The notes under the pieces were generated by a model. That model saw nothing but the letters and a program-made list of their open reading frames with translations, was not told where the DNA came from and did not search any database. The position numbers and the translations under genes were made by a program. Shown here one piece after another: positions 14,018 through 25,233 of a stretch of DNA of 64,000 nt (within the stretch, counting starts at the first letter, position 1; each line of letters begins with the position of its first letter). Origin of the DNA: Triglochin maritima (lineage: Eukaryota > Streptophyta > Magnoliopsida > Alismatales > Juncaginaceae); contig OY821771.1 of assembly GCA_963682175.1 (NCBI GenBank), forward strand, positions 38,026,201 to 38,090,200. The letters are read 5' to 3'.

Positions 14018-14298
14018 CATAGTGGTATATATAAGGAAACACATATCTTAATACATCACGAGGTATCTGCGGACATATTTCTTGTAAGTATGGTGATGTG
14101 TCATTCATTAGAGAAAATGATGTCTCCGATCGTTGACTTTACCCTCTCCAATCCTTTTTTCAGGCTTCAGATGCATACTATTCAACACAACTCATATCAA
14201 TTAAAATGCAAAGATAATCGATTCCTTTAGGAAACTAATCTCTTTTTTCCGTACGATTAAGTTAAGAACATTAATTTTCGTCCGTTCAAACACTTCCC

Positions 14299-14308
14299 CA
14301 TTATATAT
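14299..14308 (+). promoter_or_regulatory. TATA box of GLP pseudogene
   Basis: CATTATATAT lies about 70 bp upstream of the ATG at 14370. The two intact copies have a TATA box about 60-75 bp upstream of the ATG. Confidence 0.5.
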
Positions 14309-14369
14309 GTGCCATCTCTTTGATTGCGGACATCCAACTTTGGGAAACTTTAGACATTAGTAACTAGAA

Positions 14370-15431
14370 ATGGTTTTTAGGTGTGCATTGGTTTTTGTCA
14401 CGATCGCTTTGATTTGTGATCAAGCACTTGCCTTTGATCCTAATCCCTTGCAAAAATTGTGTTGCCGATCTCACTCTACCAGGTAACCTGAATGTGTTTA
14501 CTTCTTGCAGGAAAGTAAGTTCTATGCTGCTATTATACATATATAGGTAATTTCGATACGATGGAGTTCGGATTGACAATTCCTAATCTCCATACATATT
14601 TGTTTCCTAATATATAGAAGAGACGTTCAGATGAATTCATCACGATTATATTACATGTCATTATATTTGTTCCTAATATGATCGTGATGAAGAAAAACTA
14701 TTTCTTCCCATGTCATACCTGAATCAACGTAGAAATGTAAATTTCATTATGTTCGTAGGTTTTGCAAAGAAAAATCACTTGAATAATTTATTAATTATCT
14801 TTCCCTCTGCATTTGGAAAAGAAATAATGGTACGGGAGCAAATGTCAGAGTTGTTTTATGGTACGCGAAAAATAGTTACTTTATATCTCTAATTTGGTAA
14901 GCTTAATTTTAGCAGCATACAAGCCAATCGCACTAAAAAATGAACTCTTCACTGACCTAATATTCCAACAACTAGGCTTATGACCTAACTAAACAGGGAT
15001 CCGAAGGAGGTTTACGGAAGATGGACAATTAATTAGCTCCAAATGATGACATCCAATACATATGTGACGATAAATGCAAGGACAAGTGATCGACAGAAAT
15101 AAACCGATTTAACTTATATTATCGTTGACACTAATGTTGTACGTTCAAATTTTGTTACAGTTCGCGTGAACGGGTTCCCATGCAACGATCCGGGGACCGC
15201 AATGGTAGAAGACTTTATGTTTAGCGGGTTCGACAAACCACGAGACACTAACAACCAACTCGGTTCCAACGTGACTGCCGTGCTGGTGAATCAAATTCCC
15301 TGTCTCAACACGCTCGGCATCTCATTCGAAGGGCGTTTAGGATCAGCCCTGGGCTGGTTAAGGTGCTTCATTGCAGCTTCACTTCGAATAATAACGAGGA
15401 GTTAATTGAGAGTATTCTGTTTTCCGTCTGA
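14370..15431 (+). pseudogene. Germin-like protein pseudogene (two exons)
   Basis: Exon 1 (14370-14482) encodes a secretion signal ending in ALA and the start of the mature protein (FDPNPLQ). A 2-bp deletion just before the conserved CVAD shifts the frame. The donor is GGTAAC at 14482/14483 and the acceptor TTACAG ends at 15160. Exon 2 starts at 15161 with [11 protein letters not shown] and runs through [11 protein letters not shown], where it breaks. Most of the cupin barrel is missing, including both germin boxes. In another frame a C-terminal segment (SPGLVKVL...) continues to a stop at 15431. This fits an internal deletion with a frameshift. AATAAA at 15459-15464 may be the old polyadenylation signal. 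Confidence 0.85.
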
Positions 15432-15717
15432 GAGAGGTCTCTCGCCTTTGCCTGTATGAATAAATGACAGTTTGTCATTAGATCTTAGGTTACTTTGATG
15501 TGCTTATGTTAGATATATGTTTGTGATTGTGTATTGTGATGTGTGGAAATCAATAATTTCCTTACGTGTAGCTCAACTGTTTGCTTCTTTTAAACGTGAA
15601 CACATGTTTCGGGTGTTGAAGAATTCTGTCCTTTCTTTCCACTGAGGTTGTGTTTAATTCCTTACAAAATCAGGCTAATACTGCGGAACATGATCTTCAG
15701 ACTGGACAGTGGACACC

Positions 15718-16334
15718 TGTAAATAACTGCAAGGAATTGTAAGTAAACAACCATATACAACTTAGAATACCAAGTCAGAATATCATTCAATCAGAAAAAG
15801 AGTAAACAATTAGTCAGAAGACCAACGTAAGTTTAAGAATTCTATACAAGATCCACCGGGCTTGGATCAACCACAATAACTGGGCCCATATATGTATTCG
15901 GTCAACAGTCCATTGGACAGAATACTAAGGGTTCACTAATAGGCCTAGAGTCCATCTTGTTATCTAAGTTATCTGAGAGTATTAAGTCTACTTAACGTGA
16001 GTTGTAATCTTTGATTAAGTATAATTAGCTGTGAGATAATGATCCTTCTAATCGACTACAAATAAGATATGAGTCATTTGGAACCTTAACATCTCAGTTA
16101 GATTTCTGTCATCAAACACCTCTTGTCTCATTCTTGTGGGTTGACTATTGTTTAGGAATGCAACCGCATATGTGGAATGCAGTTTCTCGCCTCATTGAAT
16201 TCGAATCCCGCATACTTTATCTGAGTGTTTGGAAATCGATCTCCTCTCGGCCTATTCCCTTGCATGCTTTAGATCTCTCATTCTCTCTTTATATCTGGTG
16301 GTCTGGATCTAGATTCTCAAGTTGGTATTAGAGC
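15718..16334 (+). mobile_element. LTR plus primer-binding site remnant
   Basis: TGGTATTAGAGC at 16323-16334 matches an initiator-tRNA-Met primer-binding site with one change. It follows an LTR-like stretch that ends TCTCAAGT and may start near 15718. The internal region is missing because a CACTA-like element begins within about 15 bp. The left boundary is a guess. Confidence 0.45.
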
Positions 16335-16344
16335 TTACTGCTTG

Positions 16345-18546
16345 AAAATACGGAAATCATGTCGGGTTTTTAGCCCATATCACATCGGTTGTACGGTTTT
16401 AATATACCGATGTCATAAAAGTAAGACGTAAAATGGAGGAACATATCACGTCGGTTCAATAACCGATGTGATACACTTACATATCACATTGATTGTAGAT
16501 GAACCGACGTGATACACTTTCATATCACGTAAATACGGGGTATATCACTTCGGTTCCTTGGAGAACCGACGTGATATACTCGGTTGGTTAAACACTGACG
16601 TGATATACCATATATCATGTTAGCTTGTCTATAACCGACGTGATATATGTCTGTTTAGAAGAAACAAATTATTTATTATAAATCTACTGATATGTTCCTG
16701 CACCAAACACATTCACAATCACAACACATTCACACAATCACAATCACAACACATTTACAATCATACTCAATGTAATATAAGTGTCGACACTCGAGTCATT
16801 AATCACAATTCATCTTAACATTCAAACTAACATTCAATGACTTCAATTTTCATTCGAGCAAACTAACAAGTTAACAAATATATATCGAGTAAACTAATAT
16901 TAATGTCATCAACTTAGAAGCATACGTGTAATGAAAAAGGAAGATCATCTCTCACGTGTGTAAAGCTCTTCCTGCGAAAATGGTTCAAAAGTTGGTCCAA
17001 AGATCTACAAATTAAACAAAGAATTCCATAAACATACACCTTTATCAAAATAAGATATATTACTTCAATGTAGTGTAGAAACTATATATTACCTTGGGTA
17101 AATCTCCCCAACAAACTGAACTCCACAATTTGTTCCATATACCTCATGACATAGTAGTCACACTTCATATTTCCAATTTGTGTATGATACTAAAATTAAG
17201 AAAAAATGCATATTACTAAACAACGAAATTAATAGAAATATAGTGCTCATTGTTTCTTAAATAATTTAATTACACTACCTTCATAGGAAACCACGTTGTT
17301 TTCTTTTATTGGCTTCTGTTTCATCCCAATTGTTTATATATATATATATCAATAGCTTCATAATTTGTTAAAAATCTAACAACTACAACGTATCTTCATG
17401 TTTTAAAATAGTAATTTAATAGAGCTTACAATTGCACCTGGTCCTTCAAATATTTCCTCAGTTTGTCAGAAGCTAAATGATCAAACCAATATCAAGTATT
17501 TGTATTGGGACGAATAACAACTAACATCTAATGATCACTAGACAACATTCATTTAAAAAACATAAGTAATTCATTTTATTACTTGTGGTGGGTACTCATG
17601 TAGTACAAAACTCAATTGAAACAAGTAATAGGTAATAAAACTCAAACTTTGACATAAGAGCATAATGTTAGTAAAAATTTGGAACATAATGTTACTAAAA
17701 ATTTCAAGTTGAGAGTGGACCTTAATCAAGTTGAGAGTCGTGCACAAATATTTTGGAGGAGTCGAGTTCGGAGGAGCACGGCAAGGTCGGAGGAGCACGG
17801 TGAGTACGGATGACCTCGATGAGTTCTTGCTGGCCGGAGGAATTGGGGAATGGTGTGTTGCAGCGGAGGTGGTGAGTTGGGTCGGAGGTGGTGCGGTGCA
17901 CAAAGGTTCTAGGGCGGAAGTGGTTGTGGGTGGTGATTTGGGGCGGAGGTGGTCGTGGGTGGTGGGTTTGCTTGGAGGTGATACGTTGGGGTGAGGCGGA
18001 GGCTTCGTGGAGGCGTGGGTTGGTGGCGGAGGCTTGGGGTGGAGGAAACAAAGATCTAAAGTTTGGGTAGTGTTTGTGTTCGGCCGGAGGAAACAAAGAT
18101 CTCGAAATATGGGTTGTGTTTGTGTTCGGGCGGAGTACACAATAAGATGGTGGAACGGAATACAAAAAAACCAAACAAACATGTCGGTTTTGTTGCAAAC
18201 CGACGTGATAACTACACCATATCACGTCGGTTTTATATAAACCAACGTGACATGGACTCGAATATTACCAATCACGTCGGTTGTTCCTCCAACCGACGTG
18301 ACAATACAAACCTTCTCACGTCGGTTGAACAAAAACCGACGTGAGATATAGGTATATATCACGTCGGTTGTTATTCAACCAACATAACTTATTACCATGT
18401 CACGTCGATTGAACACAAACCGACATGATATATACATACATCACGTCGGTTTTGTTCAACCGACGACGTTAGAAGGTTGTTTCACGTCAAGTTCTTAATA
18501 CCTGACGTGGCATGACAACGTAATTACACATTTTTCCAGTAGTGGC
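16345..18546. mobile_element. CACTA-like DNA transposon, non-autonomous
   Basis: The right end reads TTTTTCCAGTAGTG (18533-18546), the reverse complement of the CACTA-type terminus CACTACTGGAAAAA. The left end near 16338-16350 is a degraded version. Both flanks carry many copies of ATCACGTCGGTT in direct and inverted orientation (about 16420-16645 and 18183-18500), typical of subterminal transposase-binding arrays. No transposase was found. A proline-rich open frame on the - strand (17571-18182) lies in a GGCGGAGG-type repeat tract and is probably not a real gene. Confidence 0.7.
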
Positions 18547-19551
18547 TAGACCTTGGTGTCTGCAATGGATTCACTGGCATAGTCATTTTCTACATTGGGT
18601 GCATAATAAATAAATTTCCAAACCCCAGAACCCATTTATAGTTTATTAATCAATATATTAATTATTTCAACCTTGTCATTTATTGAAGTTAATATTTAAT
18701 TTATTAATAATTACTTGATTTGTAAGTCATTTATCAATCAATTAATTACTAAAATATGAAGTTCCCATAACATTAATGAACCTTATCAAGTTATTCATTA
18801 AGTTTTCTTTTCAATTATTAGAGTTATCAATTATTTTTAGGGTTATTTGCAATTTTCCCCATGTCCTTTATCTCTATTGGACTTTGCACCTCTATCTTCT
18901 AAATTTAGGTAGTTTGCCTGAATGACCTTTAATATTTTGGCAAGTTACACCCTCTCTATCCAATTTTTTATAACATTTTTTTGGCTTAAATCATTCTCAT
19001 CCAATGATTAGGTTCATTTAAGTTCAGTTTTGTTAGCAAAAGTATCCATTTTGTTAGTTAAAATTATACCCACAATACCCGTTATACTCGCCCATACTCG
19101 TTTATTAAACGGATATGAGACGGGTACGGGTACAACAGTACCCGTTTAGTTAGGCGGGTATGGGTATGACCATACTCATCCCATACTCGACCCGTTTACA
19201 CCCCTAAAATTAGTAACGAAAGTCCAGTTATCCGAATAACAATGCTCGCTAACTCCATTCAATATCTTGTGCCCATCCATACGAAGCTCAATCAATTTTT
19301 TATGTTGTCATTTATCAAGCGGAAAATGCAATTTTAGGGAAGGATTGTAGATAGACTTGGGTATCGTGTCACGCCGACCTGACCCAACTGGCTAGCTTGA
19401 ATTCTACCGGGTCATCCAGGCTTGACCCGGCCCGTTACCCAGGTAATTTGTAGACCGAAAGTAAGTGTTAGACGTTGAGAATCAAACTAAGCTAGACTCT
19501 AAAATAATTATTACCAGTATAACACGTGTCTTTTCGTAATCTTAAAGGTAA
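18547..19551. other. Gene-free stretch
   Basis: AT-rich sequence. A short tract of GGGTATGGG/CCCGTTTAC words (19070-19206) looks like a MITE or DNA-transposon end. No gene was recognised. Confidence 0.35.
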
Positions 19552-19560
19552 TAACTAATA

Positions 19561-21135
19561 GGGAAATGTTTTATGAACGCAGCGCGTCACGGACGCGTTC
19601 TACGTGGACATCCATGTCAGCCCTTACGTGGCCAAAGCATGAATGTTTTTTTGTTTTTTCTTCCTGATGTCCACTCAAATCACATTAAATGCGTTTCAAC
19701 TCAGCACGTTTTCTCTCTCTCCACCCAAATACAAATATGATGACATTCTTTCTTTCTTCTTCATTCTTTCTCTCCAGAATAAATCACCATTTCGAGCAAG
19801 ATATTAGGTCGAAGAAGCGTCTGATGCCGACTCCCAGGATTCTTCACAACGTAAGCAACGTGAATGAGACGGTGCGAAGACTTCCCGATGTTCTACATAA
19901 ACAGGAAATCTGAGATGCTATTTTTTTCCTAAACGTAATTCTTGTGGGGTAAAATATACAGTGGGAGGTTTGTTGAGTTTGTGCGGGGGTGGCAGGGGGC
20001 GGCAGCCCCTGCAGGGGACGTGAGTCATATTATTGCATTCCATATATTGATTCGTTTATTCCGACAATAATGAAGTCATATATTATTCCGGACTGCAAAT
20101 ACACTTATTCCGGACTGCAAATACACTTATTCCGATTCCGGACAGCAAATACACTTATTCCGGACAGCAAATCCACTTATTCCGGACAAACTTTATGTTC
20201 TGTTTCTGGACACACTTTATTCTTAAACCGGATAACAAATACACTTATTCCGGACAACAAATACACTTATTCCGGACAACAAATACACTTATTCCGGACA
20301 AACTTTCTGTTCCGTTTCTGGACACACTTTCTTCTTATTCTGGACAACTACACTTATTCCGGACTGCAAATACACTTATTCCGGACATCAAATACACTTA
20401 TTCCGGACAGCAAATACACTTATTCCGGACAAACTTTATGTTCCGTTTCTGGACACACTTTATTCTTAAACCGGACAACAAATACACTTATTCCGGACAG
20501 CAAATACACTTATTCCGGACAACAAATACACTTATTCCGGACAAACTTTCTGTTCCGTTTCTGGACACACTTTCTTCTTATTCTGAACAACTACACTTAT
20601 TCCGGACTGCAAATACACTTATTCCGGATAGCAAATACACTTATTCCGGACAGCAAATCCACTTATTCCGGACAAACTTTATGTTCCGTTTCTGGACACA
20701 CTTTATTCTTAAACCGGACAACAAATACACTTATTCCGGACAACAAATACACTTATTCCGGACAGCAAATACACTTATTCCGGACATACACATAACGTAA
20801 ACAAGACAAACACATAATGTAAACTGCACACACACATAAAGTAAGCTAGACAAATTAAGTTGATCCAACGTAAAACTTAAAAACAAATATTTTATTATGA
20901 TAAGTGTGGGCTCTGCACGAATAATGAGACTGCACGATGTCCTAGGGTCTGCACACTGTCTTATCTGTGTATTGGGAAATGAATCGTTCAACTTAAAGAA
21001 CCGACGTTTTTTAAAAAGACCAAAACGTGCGAAGAGAAATTTCGCTGACTGGACGCTGACTCAAAGAAAAATATCTGAGCTGTACAGATCCACGTAAGGC
21101 GCGTTCGTGACACGGGCGTCCGTCTATCACGGCTC
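19561..21135. mobile_element. Mutator-like element, non-autonomous, 9-bp TSD
   Basis: A perfect 9-bp duplication TAACTAATA flanks the element (19552-19560 and 21136-21144). The termini are imperfect inverted repeats of about 37 bp beginning GGGAAATG on the left. They share the core GTCACG[GA]ACGCG...TACGTGGA. A 9-bp duplication with such termini is typical of Mutator-like elements. No transposase was seen. The interior is largely the minisatellite at 20095-20790. A 74-codon frame at 19689-19913 is unrecognised. Confidence 0.8.
20095..20790. repeat. 22-bp minisatellite with 243-bp higher-order period
   Basis: The basic unit is about 22 bp and contains CACTTATTCCGGACA. Two variant spacer blocks (CTTTATGTTC... 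and CTTTCTGTTC...) recur among the units. The CTTTATG block is at 20191, 20434 and 20677, exactly 243 bp apart each time. Because 243 is divisible by three, open frames run through the whole array (19989-20795 and 20195-20800) and encode repeated words such as YTYSG and HLFRT. These are probably by-products of the repeat. Confidence 0.9.
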
Positions 21136-21144
21136 TAACTAATA

Positions 21145-21979
21145 ACCCTACAACCATTACCTCTGATAACTAGGACCCAGACGCGGATCTACGTAGGGGC
21201 GCGCGTAGGAACGTGCCCACCCTTCAATCGTGGATTTTCCTTACACGTACCATTAAGGTCGGTGCCCCGTGCCCACATAAAACACAGATATAATTATAAA
21301 AATGTATTGTTTATTAGAATTTAGATATGCACGTCGTAGGGGTGCGAAACAATTTAATGAGTTCATGCACAGATTCGAGGTCCCCAAAGCCACCTTTTAT
21401 TTCTTTTTGACAAAAATAATGCTGAGAAAACATCAACAATGAGGTTTGAACTTGGGTTTTCAAGGTATAATCTGATTTACCACCTGATTAATCTAACTTT
21501 TGATTATTGATTGTCGTATCATAAATATATATTAGTTCAATCCTTTTGTTTAAATTAATGGTTGTTTCATGCTCAACGCAACAATTTCTTTTTTTGGTTG
21601 AAAAATATATGAAAACTTATCAAAGGCAAGAAAAAGTTTTGCTGCAAAACAAAAAAATGTGAGCATAAAAAGTTTGTTTTATTTTTTTCTTATTTTAATA
21701 TATTTTTAAATTTATATTAAGTTAATTGTGCCCACCCAAGGTTTTCCCCCCGGATCCACCCCTACTAGGACCTACCATTCACGTAACTATAAGTATAACT
21801 CCTCGTGAACACTAAACTCCACAAAATAAACCATGTGATCAAATAATTTTTCATTGACAATGAACATAAAGTTTACTAAAATAGCAGCAGTTGGTGGCAC
21901 CTATCCTAAGAAGGGCATATATAGGATTACAGAGACTTGTAAGCCCAGGTAGAAGGACGATAATAAAATCAACGAGTAT
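21145..21979. other. Gene-free stretch with inverted GC-rich ends
   Basis: Between about 21180 and 21775 the sequence starts and ends with similar words (GTGCCCACCC, GGATC plus CACCCCTAC/GTAGGGGC), which suggests a decayed DNA-transposon fragment. No gene was recognised. Confidence 0.3.
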
Positions 21980-22439
21980 TAACTAACTGAACTGTTATTC
22001 ATCATCGGAAAACTACTTAAATCGTTCGTACAGATTACCATTTTGTCATTCTCTCACTTCTACTCCTATAACACGACATTTAACCATCCTATCACACATC
22101 TCTCTTCATCTTCCTCTCATAATTATAAAAAAAGAATATTTTAGAGGTCAGTAATGAGCCAACGGACGCCCCGGTGTACTCAAATCTGGTAAAATATCCA
22201 ACATCTTTTTAATAAAATAATAATAATAAATAGTGGGCGTTCAGGGGATCCGCCCCTCCCATAGGGGGCGGCGTCTGGCTAAGACGCCTCCCCATGGCGG
22301 GGCATTTTATCCAGACGCCCCTCCCATGGGTGAGGCGGTTCCGTCGGACGTCTGCTATTTTTTATATATTTTTATTAAAAAGACAATTGATTATAAATTT
22401 AGATAATTCCTAAATTAATTAATTAATAATTACTATATT

Positions 22440-22658
22440 CGGATGACCGATGCCCATTCGGTAAACGGAATAGAGATTTCCAGAGAAATTTCGAAGCTAC
22501 TGTGAATAAATATTCGGATGACCGGGTATAGGTTGGTAACCGACCAATGATTCCAGAAAGATCAAAAACTTACTGTTTTTACGATCACGGTAGACCGATG
22601 GAAACTCGGTCATCCGCATGGAACATCTTCGGTAGACCGAGAATCAAACGGTCGACCG
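22440..22658. repeat. Four pairs of CGGT-NN-ACCG palindromes at 19-bp register
   Basis: Box starts are 22440/22459, 22515/22534, 22588/22607 and 22630/22649. Every pair is exactly 19 bp apart, while pair-to-pair distances vary (75, 73, 42). The middle dinucleotide varies and the box at 22534 has one base missing. The arrangement matches the array in the solo LTR at 30175-31687. Confidence 0.85.
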
Positions 22659-22689
22659 TCCGACATCTCACCTTACAACAGTGTTTTAA

Positions 22690-22842
22690 TGTGCGACCGC
22701 ATAAGCGTTTATGCGGTCGCACAAATCGGAAATCTGCCTGGGGTCGCATATGCGACCACCGCAGAATTGCACCCAGCAGTGTGCGATTTGTGCGGCCACT
22801 GTGTGGCCACTGTGCGGCCGCATATGCGGTCGCACAGGGCGT
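22690..22842. repeat. GC-rich palindrome cluster (GCGACCGCATATGCGGTCGC type)
   Basis: An inverted repeat with 14-bp perfect arms (GTGCGACCGCATAA) lies at about 22691-22722, GGTCGCATATGCGACC is at about 22743-22758, and GCGGCCGCATATGCGGTCGC ends near 22838. Another copy flanks the copia insertion (23060-23074 and 32370-32384). The words are rich in CpG against an AT-rich background. Confidence 0.8.
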
Positions 22843-23084
22843 GGTGAAGGTGGGATGGGGTGGTGATGGAAGAGGGCTTTGAGAGAAGAAAAAAGAAAAA
22901 AAAGAAGAGTCGTTGAAGAAGAAAAAGGAGGAATAAGAATAAATATTACGTGGCAGACAACTGTTATATATTGTTTGATTTTTATTTATTTGTATTTTTT
23001 TTATAATTATTTTATTTTTTTTCGAATTTTTTCTTTCTTTTTTTTGCAGTTGTGCGGCCGCATATGCGGTCCTGGGCATAATTT

Positions 23085-25142
23085 TGTAGGATTTCATGTT
23101 TAATTATAAATATATATTTTCGAATTTGTTATGTATAATAAGGATCAATTTTCCATAATTTATTTCATGCATGCATCGGTTTGTTTCAAGAACTAGTTTT
23201 AAAACTTTTATTAAAACAAACCTGGGGCTCCAAAATTCATACCTAGAAGTTCTCTAAAACTACTTGAAGATTCGGAGACGTTGAGGATGCTTGTTATACA
23301 AATTGGAGATTTCACCAAACTCTAAACAAGATTGGAGAGAGACGAGCTAGCCTCTCGATCTCCAATAGGGTTTAGAATCCAATTACTAACCCCTCTTTAG
23401 TTCCCTTTAGAAGATGACCTCTGAAGAACTAAAACTAAACTTAAGAATTACTGTAATTTCGTGGAGAATTATGGAGAGAGATTTTGCATAAGAAAAATAA
23501 TGAATTAATTAAGGAGGTAATGAGATAACCTTGTATTTATAGGTTCTCTCCAAATTACATATTCATGTGCAACCTCTTGCCCATGATTCCATGCAAAATT
23601 CCATCTAACCATCCATTATTTATTAATAAATAATCTTAGCCACGAATTAAATCAATTATGGACCAATTCCATGCATAATCTAATTAATTCTTAAATTAAT
23701 TCTGCATAAAACCGTCTGACCAGTCGATCGTCTGCGAGGTCCGGTCGACCGTTTAGACCTGGTTTCGGTCGACCGTTTATACACTCGGTCGACCGTTCGC
23801 AACATTAAAATATTTCATCACAATGTTCGGTCGACCGACCGATAAATTCGGTCGACCGAAAACGAACAGACGAAATCCCTGTTACGATGTGCACACATCC
23901 GGTCGACCGTGCAACATTGCGGTCGACCGCGCAACATTCGGTCGACCGTTTATGGTCTAGCGGTCGACCGTTTTTGCACAGTGTATGCAGACTTGTCAAA
24001 TTTCGGTTTAACCCCTACAAAATTTGACATTTCGGGATTAGTAGTAAATTCACAACTTATGTAACATATTATCCTATGTAATGATCAATAATTACACCCC
24101 ATAATATTTACATCACATATGAATTTAATTTGGATTCTATTTATGTTATAAATCACAACATAATTTTGATTTTGCTTGTTCACCCCATGTTTCATATTTT
24201 CTACATCAAATCCGACACATCCTATGAACTCAAAATCCCCATTTCTTGTTTCCCAGTTTTGTGGTGTGACCTATGGGAGGATCTAAACTAAGTTGGCAGT
24301 GATATTAAAGGCTTAATATCACAAGCTATAAGCGGTATCTAGCTACACATTATAGCTCTCAATTAGTTAGATGTCTTAATTCCACTCGAACCAAAACCCG
24401 ATCCAATTAGTGATGGAGTGCACCACTTGTGTCCGTCCCTTGCCTCATGATATTAAGAATACACACAAAAGAGTATTGTGTCATCTTTGTATTAGTATTC
24501 ATTTCTTGATCTCTTTAAGCTAGTTATAAATATGTGACTTTACTCAAATCACATTGTGCACATTATAACTTTGTTTTATCAAGGAGCCCACTAATATCAT
24601 CACTCAATTAAGAGGGGCAATGATAGTCTTTTGACTAACTATCTTCTCCAACAAAAGTTGTACTTAACCAACCAATGCATTTACACTACACTGATCGATA
24701 GTTCAAGACACTGATCTAATTAAGTATTCCTTAAGTGATTAGATATAAGTCTCATATCAAAGGACCAAAGACACAGTAAAATATTAATGACACAGAAACA
24801 CATTTCTATAATATTTTACTTATTAGGTCTATTCAGTATACAAAAGTAATATTTTCCTCTTTTGCATACCCGTGTTGTCACTCACTTGTAGAGCTACAAT
24901 GATCTATGACCAACACGACAATCTTAACTCGGTAATTAATATTCCATGTTAATTACCATGATTGTGAATATCTTTTGTTTTATGTAAACCAATATCTTTT
25001 AGAGCTCTACGGTTAAGGACCAAGAGCATCTTCCTTAACACTTCTAAAAGACGAATAACATAAACAAGGAACAAAATAATTTCTCATCCAATTCATAATA
25101 ATTAACATTTAAAAGTAAAACTTTTAAAACACATTCCCTTCA
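23085..25142 (-). repeat. 3' LTR of the copia element (2058 bp)
   Basis: Reads TGTAGGATTTC ... CCCTTCA on the + strand. It is nearly the same along its whole length as the solo LTR at 44745-46796, which independently fixes its ends. It contains ten or so copies of CGGTCGACCG between 23721 and 23970. Confidence 0.9.
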
Positions 25143-25156
25143 ATCTCCCACTTGTT
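25143..25156 (-). other. Polypurine tract
   Basis: On the - strand, AAGTGGGAGAT abuts the start of the 3' LTR, the usual plus-strand primer position. Confidence 0.75.
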
Positions 25157-25233
25157 ATTAAAGTTTTCTTTCTCATACATACTCAATGCATAAAACAATA
25201 ATAACTAGGGTAAACCCCATTACATATCAATCA

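Noticed and set aside
17571..18225. Proline-rich open frames on the - strand (203 and 167 aa)
   Set aside because: They overlap in two frames, follow GGCGGAGG-type repeats, lie between CACTA subterminal arrays and match no family I know.
19066..19217. Possible small transposon flanked by TAAAATTA
   Set aside because: The two 8-mers match but the termini are not inverted repeats, and the 8-mer is AT-only, so chance is likely.
19989..20800. Long open frames (268 and 201 aa) across the minisatellite
   Set aside because: Open only because the repeat lacks stops and the higher-order period is a multiple of three; no start context or domain.
22690..22842. CRISPR-like or tRNA-like structure from regular palindromes
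   Set aside because: Plant nuclear context, irregular spacing and no tRNA cloverleaf; better described as transposon-borne palindromes.
22585..23097. 170-aa frame on the - strand over palindromes
   Set aside because: It runs through palindromic repeats, a poly-purine stretch and into the LTR edge; not a plausible gene.
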